From NCBI RefSeq assembly GCF_014205835.1, contig NZ_JACHCQ010000002.1, positions 1-64,000 on the forward strand: a stretch of DNA of 64,000 bases, read 5' to 3'. Each line of letters starts with the position of its first letter. The first letter of the stretch is position 1. A model generated the notes under the pieces. That model saw only the letters and a list, made by a program, of their open reading frames with translations, ran no database searches and was not told the DNA's origin. Source of the stretch: Pedobacter sp. AK013. GTDB taxonomy: Bacteria; Bacteroidota; Bacteroidia; Sphingobacteriales; Sphingobacteriaceae. Positions 18,683 to 27,514 of this stretch are shown in pieces. The position numbers and the translations under genes were made by a program.

Positions 18683-18716
18683 AAAAATCCCCGATTACTT
18701 TAAGTAACCGGGGATT
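18683..18716 (-). terminator. Rho-independent terminator after yidC
   Basis: A long, nearly perfect inverted repeat: AATCCCCG plus TTACTT on one arm, AAGTAA plus CGGGGATT on the other, with one mismatched pair. Read on the minus strand it ends GGGGATTTTTAG. It lies about 20 bases after the yidC stop. Confidence 0.8.
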
Positions 18717-18737
18717 CTGTATACTATAAAAGTAGGA

Positions 18738-20528
18738 TTACTTTTTAGCTTGTTGCTGCTGACGCATATAGTCATCTAAACGTTGTTGGAATTTAGATTT
18801 TTTCTTTTTCTCATCAGCCGGTCTGGCTTTGTTTTGCTGGATTAGCGCATGGATTTTCTCATCATCAACCATTCTACGGATCAAAAACTGTTGTCCGAAA
18901 GTCATTAAGTTGGCTAAGAAATAATAATAGTTTAATCCGGCAGGATAGCTATTTAATACCCCTAAGAAAATGATAGGCATAATATAACCAATGTATTTCA
19001 TCTGCCCGGTGGCTCCAGAAACCTGGTTGTTGAAATAAGTCATAATCAAGGTAGAGATGGTCATCAATACACACATTAAACTTAAGTGGTCGCCAATGAA
19101 AGGAATTTTTACGCCAAATTTGATAAACTCGTCATAAGTAGACAAATCTTTCATCCATAAGAAACTCTCACCACGGAGCTCAAACAAGTTCGGGAAGAAG
19201 AAGAAGAAGGCCATTACCAAAGGCAACTGTAACACCATTGGCAAACATCCACCCAGTGGGTTTACACCGGCTTTCTTATATAGTTTTAAATATTCCTGTT
19301 GAACCAATGTTGGATTATCTTCGCCTACTTTAGCTTTAATTTCGTCCATTTCTGGTTTTAACACGCGCATTTTAGCCATTGATAGGTATGACTTGTAGGT
19401 AAGCGGTGATAAAGCAACTTTTAACAAGATGGTTAATACCAGAATAATTAAACCGTAGTTCCAGCCAAAGCTGTTTAAGAAATTAAATACGGGTAATACA
19501 ATAAAACGGTTAATGTATTTTAATGGCCAGTAGCCCATATCAACCTGCTGCTCTAAATCATAACCCTGTGCTTTTAAGGTAGAGAATTTGTTGGTTCCGA
19601 AATAAAATTCCATTTCATAAACCTGGTTTGCTGTATGCGCATATGGTAATTGCATATTGGCATCGTAAAACTTCACCTGGCCAGGAGCTGTTGGGATTTT
19701 AACTTCTAAACTTCCTTTTTCGAAAGCCTGTTTCGAGATTAAAGAAGCCGAGAAAAAGTGTTGTTTAAATGAGAACCATTGGATTTTACCTTTCGATAAA
19801 TCTTCTTTCTCATCTTTCGAAACGCTTAAGTGGTTTACATCACCATCTAAATATTTATAGTATGGTGCAGAGTAACGGTGTTCGCTTTCAATCGATTTTT
19901 CTTGCTGTAATAAAGTAGTCTGCCAGTTTAAGCCAATGGTATTACCTGCAATTACCTGTTGTAAACCAACTAAATTAATGTTGAAAGCTACTTTATTGCT
20001 TAATGCTTTTAAATCGTATACATATTCTACATAGGCATTAGCACCATAATTGGCACGCATGGTAACCGTATTTCCGGTTTTTGTTGGTGTAAAGTATAAA
20101 TCGTTGGTATTAATTACTTTACCAGCAGCATTAAGGTTTAAACCGAATTTATTCTCGTTACCGTCAAATAAAATAAGTGGTTTGCCGGTAAAGGTTTTCT
20201 GCCCTTTAACTTCAACTGATGTAATTTTACCTCCTTTATTGCTTAAAGTGATCAGTAAATTCTCGTTTTCCAGAACTGTATTCGCTTCTGTACCAGTTAT
20301 AGCAGTACCAAAAGGACCTTTTAAGGCTAAAGAATCTACCGCTGGGTTAACAACTGCAGTTTTTGTGGTATCTTTTTGTACTGGCGTAGCACCAGATTTT
20401 TTTGCCAATTCTATACTGTCTCTTTCTTTGGCTTTTTTAATTTCCACCTCGTTCGGCTTCAAAAAGTAGAATGATCCAGCCAAAATGATCATAATCAGGA
20501 ACAATCCTGTAAAGGTATTTCTATCCAT
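18738..20528 (-). CDS. yidC: Membrane protein insertase YidC
   Basis: A 596-residue inner-membrane insertase of the Gram-negative type. A first membrane segment (about 6-23) is followed by a large periplasmic beta domain (about 60-350). The conserved 60-kDa core follows: FNSFGWNYGLIILVLTILLKV, then SPLTYKSYLSMAKMRVLKPEM, NPLGGCLPMVLQLPLVMAFF and later helices, ending in a Lys/Gln-rich tail. The core Arg in the MAKMRVLKPEM segment region fits the hydrophilic groove. It inserts and folds membrane proteins alone or with SecYEG. It is 20 bases downstream of pyrG in the same direction and is probably cotranscribed. Confidence 0.97.
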   Translation of the reverse strand: MDRNTFTGLFLIMIILAGSFYFLKPNEVEIKKAKERDSIELAKKSGATPVQKDTTKTAVVNPAVDSLALKGPFGTAITGTEANTVLENENLLITLSNKGGKITSVEVKGQKTFTGKPLILFDGNENKFGLNLNAAGKVINTNDLYFTPTKTGNTVTMRANYGANAYVEYVYDLKALSNKVAFNINLVGLQQVIAGNTIGLNWQTTLLQQEKSIESEHRYSAPYYKYLDGDVNHLSVSKDEKEDLSKGKIQWFSFKQHFFSASLISKQAFEKGSLEVKIPTAPGQVKFYDANMQLPYAHTANQVYEMEFYFGTNKFSTLKAQGYDLEQQVDMGYWPLKYINRFIVLPVFNFLNSFGWNYGLIILVLTILLKVALSPLTYKSYLSMAKMRVLKPEMDEIKAKVGEDNPTLVQQEYLKLYKKAGVNPLGGCLPMVLQLPLVMAFFFFFPNLFELRGESFLWMKDLSTYDEFIKFGVKIPFIGDHLSLMCVLMTISTLIMTYFNNQVSGATGQMKYIGYIMPIIFLGVLNSYPAGLNYYYFLANLMTFGQQFLIRRMVDDEKIHALIQQNKARPADEKKKKSKFQQRLDDYMRQQQQAKK

Positions 20529-20548
20529 TATTTATGTATGTACTGCTT

Positions 20549-22165
20549 TTAATTCGTTTTCTTTTTTGCAAACTCCATCGCAGCGGCGACAAATTTAACA
20601 AAAAGTGGGTGAGGATTAGCAACTGTTGATTTTAATTCTGGGTGAAACTGTCCGCCAACGAAAAATGGATGATTTTTAAGCTCCACAATTTCAACTAAAT
20701 TGGTTTGTGGATTCATACCCGAAGCAATCATTCCTGCCTCTTCGTATTGCTTTAAATATTCATTGTTAAATTCGTAACGGTGACGGTGGCGTTCATTAAT
20801 ATGCGATTTACCATAAATAGAAAAAGCTTTGGTTCCTTTTTTAATATCGCAAGGATAAGAGCCTAAACGCATTGTTCCACCTTTGTTGGTTATTTTTTTC
20901 TGCTCTTCCATCATGTTGATTACTGGATTTGCAGCATTTTCTTCAATTTCTGTAGTATGTGCATCTTTTAAACCTAAAACGTTACGTCCGAATTCGATAA
21001 CAGCACATTGCATACCCAAACAGATTCCGAAGAAGGGAACATTGTTCTCGCGAACGTATTTTATGGCATCAATTTTACCTTCAATACCACGGCTACCAAA
21101 ACCTGGAGCAACTAAAACACCTTGTAAATGGCCTAATTTCTCTTTTACGTTATCTGGGAAAAGACCCTCAGAGTGGATATATTCTACCTTAACCTTACAT
21201 TCGTTTTTCGAACCTGCGTGTACAAAAGATTCGATAATCGATTTATAAGCATCTGGCAACTCTACATATTTACCAATCAAGCCAATTTTTACTTCAGCAG
21301 TTGGGTTTTTTAAACGGCCTAAGAAATCTTTCCAGCTTTCCATATCTGGATCGTTTTTGGTAGGCAGTTTTAATTTAGATAAAACAGTTTTATCCAATTG
21401 TTCTTTTAACATCAACAATGGCACATCATAAATAGTAGATGCATCCATCGATTCGACTACCGCATTGATGTTAACGTTACAAAATAGTGCAATTTTTTTT
21501 CTTAAGTCGGCGCTGAGGTGGTGTTCGGTACGGCAAACCAATATATCTGGTTGTATTCCGTATTCCAATAAAGCTTTAACAGAGTGTTGAGTTGGTTTAG
21601 TTTTTAGTTCACCTGCAGCGGCTAAATAAGGAACCAGGGTTAAATGGATTACAATAGCATTGGTGCTACCTTCTTCCCATTTAAACTGACGAACAGCTTC
21701 GATAAATGGTAAAGATTCGATATCGCCAACTGTTCCACCAAGCTCAGTAATCACAATATCGTATTCACCACTATCACCTAAAATACGCATGTTGTGCTTA
21801 ATCTCATCAGTAATATGTGGAACAACCTGTACCGTTTTACCTAAATATTCGCCTTTACGTTCTTTGTTAATTACGTTTTGGTAAATACGGCCGGTAGTAA
21901 TGTTATTTGCCTGCGAAGTTGGAACGTTAAGGAAACGTTCGTAATGACCAAGATCCAAGTCGGTTTCAGCGCCATCTTCAGTTACAAAACATTCGCCATG
22001 CTCGTATGGGTTTAAAGTTCCTGGATCGATATTAATGTACGGATCGAATTTTTGAATGGTTACACGGTAGCCACGTGCTTGTAAAAGTTTAGCTAAAGAT
22101 GCGGAAATGATGCCCTTACCTAAAGAGGAAGTTACACCGCCCGTAACAAAAATATACTTTGTCAT
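20549..22165 (-). CDS. pyrG: CTP synthase
   Basis: A 538-residue enzyme making CTP from UTP, ATP and glutamine. The N-terminal synthetase domain begins [18 protein letters not shown] and contains [21 protein letters not shown]. The C-terminal class I glutamine amidotransferase domain has the nucleophile Cys in FFGICLGMQ (about 380) and the His-Glu pair in QFHPELKS (about 518). The length and all blocks are normal. The promoter has a perfect -7 box at 22229-22236 on the minus strand, giving a leader of roughly 57 bases. It heads the pyrG-yidC unit. Confidence 0.98.
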   Translation of the reverse strand: MTKYIFVTGGVTSSLGKGIISASLAKLLQARGYRVTIQKFDPYINIDPGTLNPYEHGECFVTEDGAETDLDLGHYERFLNVPTSQANNITTGRIYQNVINKERKGEYLGKTVQVVPHITDEIKHNMRILGDSGEYDIVITELGGTVGDIESLPFIEAVRQFKWEEGSTNAIVIHLTLVPYLAAAGELKTKPTQHSVKALLEYGIQPDILVCRTEHHLSADLRKKIALFCNVNINAVVESMDASTIYDVPLLMLKEQLDKTVLSKLKLPTKNDPDMESWKDFLGRLKNPTAEVKIGLIGKYVELPDAYKSIIESFVHAGSKNECKVKVEYIHSEGLFPDNVKEKLGHLQGVLVAPGFGSRGIEGKIDAIKYVRENNVPFFGICLGMQCAVIEFGRNVLGLKDAHTTEIEENAANPVINMMEEQKKITNKGGTMRLGSYPCDIKKGTKAFSIYGKSHINERHRHRYEFNNEYLKQYEEAGMIASGMNPQTNLVEIVELKNHPFFVGGQFHPELKSTVANPHPLFVKFVAAAMEFAKKKTN

Positions 22166-22228
22166 GATTGATAATTTGTGAAATTAACCAAGCTTTTTAG
22201 ACCTGGTTAATTGTTTTTGTACGGGATA

Positions 22229-22236
22229 CAAAGGTA
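22229..22236 (-). promoter_or_regulatory. -7 box (TACCTTTG) for pyrG-yidC
   Basis: Read on the minus strand, TACCTTTG matches TAnnTTTG exactly, 64 bases upstream of the pyrG ATG. No clear -33 TTG is at the expected distance. Confidence 0.5.
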
Positions 22237-22327
22237 CAAAAAATTATCGCTCGTTTAGATACTTGCCTGAATATTTTTTAATTGTATTATATCTCTGATA
22301 TTGACTGTTTTAAGGAAAAATGTTGAT

Positions 22328-23092
22328 TTAAAGTATCAGTGTGTAAAGTTCTTTTTTAATATCTTCTATCTTTCTGGGATTCTTTTTATCATCGTAACGC
22401 GTATAAAGGTCGAGCATTTTCTTGAAATCTTTTTCCGTATCGGTTCTCTTTCCCTTTGCCGGTGGTGCGATGGTTAAGATCGGAACATTCTTCGCTTCAA
22501 CCTTGGTTGCAAACCAGGTGGTGTTATAGCGTGGTATAGCCAACCCCAATATCATTCCCGGTAAACCGGTAAATCCCTCCGGACCACCTTTTAATAAAAT
22601 CTCATCGGTATAAAAGGCCACTACAGTAACAGAATCGTTTATTATTGCTGTTGCTTTACGGCATTCGTAACCTGCAATTTGGCGCACATCGTTCATGATT
22701 TTCCAATGGAGATGGGGGATAGTGTCTTTTAAAATAAAATCTTCACCCCTTATTGGTTTTCTTATTACCCTTGCATTTTTGTTAAAGTCTGTATACAGTT
22801 CATTCGTATTCTCACCGGCAATAAAGAAGAAATTATTGTCGTTTAAGGTTTCCTTCGGTTTAATTTTATAAATGGAGCTACTATCATTAAAGCTGTAATC
22901 CCAATTGGAAATCCTGTATTTGCTCATTTTATCCCTGGCATCGTCTGATATCCAGGTATTAGATGCCAATTGCTGCTTTTGATTGATCTTTTTCTCGAAA
23001 GTTATTTTAGCACTTTTGATGAAAACAGTTTGTGCTTTAATCATTGTAACCGTAAAGAACAGCATTACTATCAATCCTAAATGTTTCATCAT
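22328..23092 (-). CDS. GLPGLI family exported protein
   Basis: A 254-residue protein with a signal peptide (about 1-20, ending MIKAQ). The family hallmark appears as GFTGLPGMILGL (GLPGMI rather than GLPGLI) in the second half, after AGYECRKATA and VVAFYTDEI. GLPGLI proteins occur almost only in Bacteroidota and often sit beside a TonB-receptor-like barrel protein. That is the case here: the barrel gene ends 3 bases upstream, so the two are one operon. The function of the family is not established; the fold looks beta-rich and periplasmic. Confidence 0.9.
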   Translation of the reverse strand: MMKHLGLIVMLFFTVTMIKAQTVFIKSAKITFEKKINQKQQLASNTWISDDARDKMSKYRISNWDYSFNDSSSIYKIKPKETLNDNNFFFIAGENTNELYTDFNKNARVIRKPIRGEDFILKDTIPHLHWKIMNDVRQIAGYECRKATAIINDSVTVVAFYTDEILLKGGPEGFTGLPGMILGLAIPRYNTTWFATKVEAKNVPILTIAPPAKGKRTDTEKDFKKMLDLYTRYDDKKNPRKIEDIKKELYTLIL

Positions 23093-23095
23093 CAG

Positions 23096-25873
23096 TTATT
23101 TTTTGTCTTGTTTAATGAAGTTTCCCGTTAAATTATAGGTAAGCCCAATTAGCACATACCGCGGTATAAAGCTATTAGTGTATTCGCTAATATTATTGCC
23201 GCCAACATAACGGTTATAGCCATTTTTTTCGGCCAAAATATCAGAAATTGATACTTTTAGTTCTAATTCTTGTGCTTTAAGCATCTTTTTTGATAAATAA
23301 GCATTCCAAATTGCAATGTTTACAGGCCTGCTAAAAGAAGCGTTGGCAGGCTGATATGATAATGATATGGAGGTATTAAATTCGGTATTATAAGGGAGTT
23401 CTATATTACCAGAAATATCGTGGTTGTGATAAAAGTTTCTGCCATTATTAATAGAACCGATTGATGATTGGCTATTTGAAAAAGTAATTGATGGATTATA
23501 CTGAATTTGAACCTTATCGCCATAATAGCTAAATCGAGGTCGTATATTAATGCTATTGTTTACATTTTCATTCAGTTTATTGTTTAAAATGGAAACCGAA
23601 TTCGAATGGTTAAAATTGGCGTTCAAACCTATATTAAAATGGATTTTACTAAAACTTTTATAAAAACTCGCACCTCCGTAAAAATTGTTATTACCGTTTA
23701 AATTAATATAACTGCTAATCGTTTTGTTTACATCATCTACCGTTCTCACGTTTACAACAGCATTTTTGGTAAAGCTATAGCCTCCATAAATAAATGCAGA
23801 CATCTGCGATTTTTGCTGGTAGGTGTTAAAATTAAAGCCAAAATTATTGCTAAACGATGGTTTTAAATTTGGATTGCCCTTTATTTCGTAAAGCGGATTG
23901 TTTATTTGCCTAATAGGTTGTAGTTGATCTAAGCTCGGCTGTCGGGTATTTCCGCTGTAGCTTAAGGATGCACTAGTATTCTTACCAAGTTTATAGTTAA
24001 AGTTACTTTGTGGAGCCCAGTTTAAATAATTGCGGTTAAATTTATTATTTCGGTCCAGATCATTCAGGTCGAATGTAGTTTCGGTAGCCTCTGCACCACC
24101 AGATAGCGTGAACTTCTTTGATCTGTATTGCAGCACCATTTTACCAATATTCGAAAAATTGTTGAAATCGAAATTATTACTTAACGAATCAACCCGTTTG
24201 TTATTCAATAATTTATCGAATACTAATTTATGGCTATTTGAGCTTACCGTTTTAAAACTATAGGCTGTTTGTAGTGAAAATTGCTTACCTAATGGCTCAG
24301 TATAGGCTATTCTTGCACCAAGAGAGCTTTCACGACCCGAGTTATCGTTAAGGAAATTTTGATTAATGGTCTGGTTAATCGCTCCGCTAGCGTCATAATA
24401 ATTGGTAACACTTAAACTGTTGCCCAAACTGGTGCTGTTCTTAGTTTCAGGCTGTAAATCAATAGAGAGTGTTCTCCCTTTCTTTACAAACTTTTTGGAG
24501 TAATTAATATTCCCATTAAATAGGTCATTGTCGCCATTGCTATCATTAGATTGATTACTATTATTTACAAATATCCCCTCACCATTTTTAGTTTCATTCG
24601 TACTTATATATTGGCTGCTGTTTTTACGTTTACTGCCCGCAAATGAAATTTTCAAAGTAGAAAGTGAATCTAATTTAAGGTCAACACTTCCTTTTAAACT
24701 CTGTCCGGTATTTCGGGTTTCACTATTTGAATTGCTTTCGCTAAAGAAATTCGTTCCATTGGGCAGTAACGATTGGTTTTTTGATGTTGTGCGATCTAAT
24801 ACGTTTCTGTCACTGCCTTTATAATTAAGTTTTAAACCTATTTTATTTTCGTTCCACTTGTCAGAAAAATGTGCCCCATATCCTGTTACATCAGGTAATC
24901 CGCTTGAGGGTGAAAAATCGTCCTCATCACGGCCACTGCCATAACTGATCATCACCGTACTGCCATCGTCACCAACTTCAATTACATCGTAATCATTACC
25001 TTTTAGCTTGCTCATGGCAGCACTTGCTTTCGAATCCTGATTGGTGTTGGAATTGGATCCAAATACAGCGGTTTTTAATTTATTTTTATAAATACCAGCC
25101 ATGCCACCAATATTTTTGTAGTGCTTAAGGTCGCTATTGGCATCCAGCGTGCTGAGGTAACCATTTTTAGCATTTTCCTTAAGCTTGATGTTCATTACCT
25201 TTTCCTTGGCCTCACTTTCCTTAATGCCCGATAGTTCTTCTGTTTTTGTTTTTTTATCATAAATCTGAACTTCACTAACCGCATTGGCTTTCAGGTATTT
25301 TTGAGCCAGAAGCGGATCGTCGCCAAAAAATTCCTCTCCATCAACCAAGAGCGTGTTTACATCTTTTCCGCCGGCTTTTATTGCACCATCTTTATCAACC
25401 TCAACTCCGGGCAAACGTCTTAGCAGATCCTGGAGGTTAGCATGCGGCTTAACGGCAAAGCTATCTGCCTGGTAGGTAATGGTATCGCCTTTTATGCTAA
25501 TGGCTTGTTTTTGGGCTTTAATTACAACTTCATTCAAAAGGGTAGCTTTACTGTCCATCGCAATATGGCCGAGGTTAAATTTTGATGAATCAGACAGTTG
25601 GATATCTCTGATATAATCGGCCATTTTTGGGAAAGTAACCACCAGGGTGTAATTGCCCTTTTTTAAATTTGATAGCTCAAATTCACCGTTAGCTTTTGCG
25701 CGGGTATCTTTTACCAAGATAGAATCTTTACTTCTAATGAGCAGGATAGTGCTGTTTTGTAATTTGGTTTTCTCAGCTGTATCTACCACAATACCTTTTA
25801 TACTTGCGTTTTGCGCCAAGGCAGGGAAAAATAGCAATGAAAAAATAATAACCGAGAAAAGTTGTTTAAGCAT
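23096..25873 (-). CDS. TonB-receptor-like outer-membrane beta-barrel protein
   Basis: A 925-residue protein. It has a signal peptide (ending ALAQ, about 21), a CarboxypepD-regulatory-like domain (about 23-110), a plug-like segment (about 120-230; LQDLLRRLPGVEVDKDGAIKAGG, VNTLLVDGEEFFGDDPLLAQKYL) and a barrel of the OMP_b-brl_3 type rich in Asn and Ser. VDGEEFFGDDP with IKGDTITYQADSF identifies the group whose genes pair with GLPGLI genes. No classical TonB box was recognised. Export, assembly or uptake roles are all possible; the partner is the GLPGLI protein encoded 3 bases downstream. Confidence 0.9.
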   Translation of the reverse strand: MLKQLFSVIIFSLLFFPALAQNASIKGIVVDTAEKTKLQNSTILLIRSKDSILVKDTRAKANGEFELSNLKKGNYTLVVTFPKMADYIRDIQLSDSSKFNLGHIAMDSKATLLNEVVIKAQKQAISIKGDTITYQADSFAVKPHANLQDLLRRLPGVEVDKDGAIKAGGKDVNTLLVDGEEFFGDDPLLAQKYLKANAVSEVQIYDKKTKTEELSGIKESEAKEKVMNIKLKENAKNGYLSTLDANSDLKHYKNIGGMAGIYKNKLKTAVFGSNSNTNQDSKASAAMSKLKGNDYDVIEVGDDGSTVMISYGSGRDEDDFSPSSGLPDVTGYGAHFSDKWNENKIGLKLNYKGSDRNVLDRTTSKNQSLLPNGTNFFSESNSNSETRNTGQSLKGSVDLKLDSLSTLKISFAGSKRKNSSQYISTNETKNGEGIFVNNSNQSNDSNGDNDLFNGNINYSKKFVKKGRTLSIDLQPETKNSTSLGNSLSVTNYYDASGAINQTINQNFLNDNSGRESSLGARIAYTEPLGKQFSLQTAYSFKTVSSNSHKLVFDKLLNNKRVDSLSNNFDFNNFSNIGKMVLQYRSKKFTLSGGAEATETTFDLNDLDRNNKFNRNYLNWAPQSNFNYKLGKNTSASLSYSGNTRQPSLDQLQPIRQINNPLYEIKGNPNLKPSFSNNFGFNFNTYQQKSQMSAFIYGGYSFTKNAVVNVRTVDDVNKTISSYINLNGNNNFYGGASFYKSFSKIHFNIGLNANFNHSNSVSILNNKLNENVNNSINIRPRFSYYGDKVQIQYNPSITFSNSQSSIGSINNGRNFYHNHDISGNIELPYNTEFNTSISLSYQPANASFSRPVNIAIWNAYLSKKMLKAQELELKVSISDILAEKNGYNRYVGGNNISEYTNSFIPRYVLIGLTYNLTGNFIKQDKK

Positions 25874-26220
25874 GTATGTTGTTGAAGAAGCGTTATTAAA
25901 TAGTGCATTTGGTTAAATGCCTGAAATTATAACTATTTATTTAGTTTTAAAAATAAACCAGAATATTTTTTCAAAATGAAGTATATCGCTTTGTTTGTGG
26001 AGAACAGTCCTGATAATATACGCATACTGTACATGGATTTATTTGGTTATTCAAACAATTTGTTTAATATATTAATTATCAGTTAATTATGCGCTTGTAT
26101 GATAAGAGGTATCACAGATTAATAACGACAATATCCTTAAAAAAGAGGCGAGGAGAGATGTACCGATTATGTTTTTATGAAATATTTTAACTTATTGTGT
26201 TTCGTTATCAGCGCCAATAG
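25874..26220. other. Intergenic region, no gene seen
   Basis: This 347-base AT-rich stretch lies upstream of the barrel gene and downstream of the DinB-like gene. It should contain the promoter of the barrel/GLPGLI operon, but I see no convincing -7/-33 pair, hairpin or small gene in it. Confidence 0.5.
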
Positions 26221-26700
26221 TTATTTTCTAGCTGCCAGAATTAATTTTTTGATCAATACTATCTGACCAAAATGGTAATAGCTATGTTCAATTACAGCTT
26301 CTATATTACGTAAATAGGTGCCGTACTTTTCATTTACAAATACCTGATCTAATTTTTCATCCGGCATTTGTGCTACCTCGTTGGCGAAAGCTGTCGAATT
26401 AGCTAAAAACTCTTTTACTAATTTTTCCCAATCCGCTTCCGAATGTATAGGTGGAAGATCGAAACTGTATTGATCTTTAATTTCCAGCAGACCGCCATTA
26501 AATACATTTAAAATTCCCGACAAATAGTAATTGATGTGGTAGGTTAATGCAGCAATCGTATTTAAGTCTTCTATTTGGTGAATGGCCTGCTCCCATCTGA
26601 TGTTTTCCAGTTGATCTTTATAGTTGGTATTGGCAATCCAATACCCATTTAGAAAAATCTCCCTTAAGCGATTTGCAATTAAATCTGATCTTTTCATCAC
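26221..26700 (-). CDS. DinB-like four-helix-bundle protein
   Basis: A 159-residue all-helical protein of the DinB/YfiT-like (DUF1572-type) group. The putative metal ligands are in the usual positions: His in LTYHINYYLSG (about 54) and the HSYYHFGQI motif (about 139-144) in the last helix. Members bind a divalent metal; some are thiol-dependent transferases, but no reaction can be assigned here. It begins 19 bases after the lipoprotein gene on the same strand, so the two may form an operon. Confidence 0.8.
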   Translation of the reverse strand: MMKRSDLIANRLREIFLNGYWIANTNYKDQLENIRWEQAIHQIEDLNTIAALTYHINYYLSGILNVFNGGLLEIKDQYSFDLPPIHSEADWEKLVKEFLANSTAFANEVAQMPDEKLDQVFVNEKYGTYLRNIEAVIEHSYYHFGQIVLIKKLILAARK

Positions 26701-26719
26701 TAACTTTTCATCATTCGGA

Positions 26720-27262
26720 TTAGCAGCAATTATAGTAAATCTTCACTTTTTGTTCTTTTTGGCTCCAGGCAATGTAAATGTTATTTTCCTTTCCTAAACG
26801 ATACTTAAAGCCATTTAATCCTGATTTCTTTAATTCTTCATAAAGGGCTTTATCAGGGGTGTAATTATCAGCCTTATCTTCGGGCATTACCGCAGGCTCT
26901 AGAAAATTCTCTTCGCTAAAAAAATCGTCAGCAATGGTTTTTAAGAAAATAATCTGGTCTTTTTCCTTTGAAAGATCTACATTTGGATCGGTACTGCCCA
27001 ATAATTCGGTCCCTTTAATTTGGGTGTTGTAAATCTCTTTTCCATCAGCATTTTTGATCGTAAAATTCAACACCATTTCTTCAGGTTTTCTGCCGGTAAG
27101 TTCAATCTTAAAAGTGTCCAGACGTTTTAAATCTGAAAAAGATTTAGCGATACGCTGGTTAACATTTTTAAACTCAATGGTATTGGTTTCCTTTTTGCCG
27201 TTAGAATTACAGGCAACAAGCGCTAATAAACAGATCACAACGAAGAGCGGTATATTTCTCAT
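26720..27262 (-). CDS. Lipoprotein of unknown function
   Basis: About 180 residues. The ATG at 27262 is preferred over a TTG two codons upstream. The signal peptide ends in a lipobox (LLALVAC, then NSNGKK), indicating a lipid-anchored periplasmic or surface protein. The mature part contains repeated beta strands (FKIELTGRKPEEMVLNFTI, then GKEIYNTQIKG) and an acidic helical region, ending KVKIYYNCC with two terminal cysteines. I do not recognise the family. It is probably cotranscribed with the DinB-like gene. Confidence 0.75.
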   Translation of the reverse strand: MRNIPLFVVICLLALVACNSNGKKETNTIEFKNVNQRIAKSFSDLKRLDTFKIELTGRKPEEMVLNFTIKNADGKEIYNTQIKGTELLGSTDPNVDLSKEKDQIIFLKTIADDFFSEENFLEPAVMPEDKADNYTPDKALYEELKKSGLNGFKYRLGKENNIYIAWSQKEQKVKIYYNCC

Positions 27263-27514
27263 ATTCAAAACTACAAATTTTATGTTTTAGTTTATGACCA
27301 TATTTTATGATTTACCTAAAGCCAGGTCATTAGAACCCTCTAAAATTTATTTAGAAAGCAACACCATTTTAAAATTAGTCATAAATTCTTACCATAAGTT
27401 AGGCTTAGGTAAACCTTACTTCAACGCTTCAATATTTATTAATTATTGCTTATCTGCCTCTGTTAAAAAGTGTTAAAGGTTTAATCGTGTTTTAAATTAT
27501 TACTAGTATTGTTA

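Noticed and set aside
27294..27476. A 60-codon open frame between the lipoprotein and S41 genes
   Set aside because: AT-rich spacer, no motif, no promoter or conserved pattern visible.
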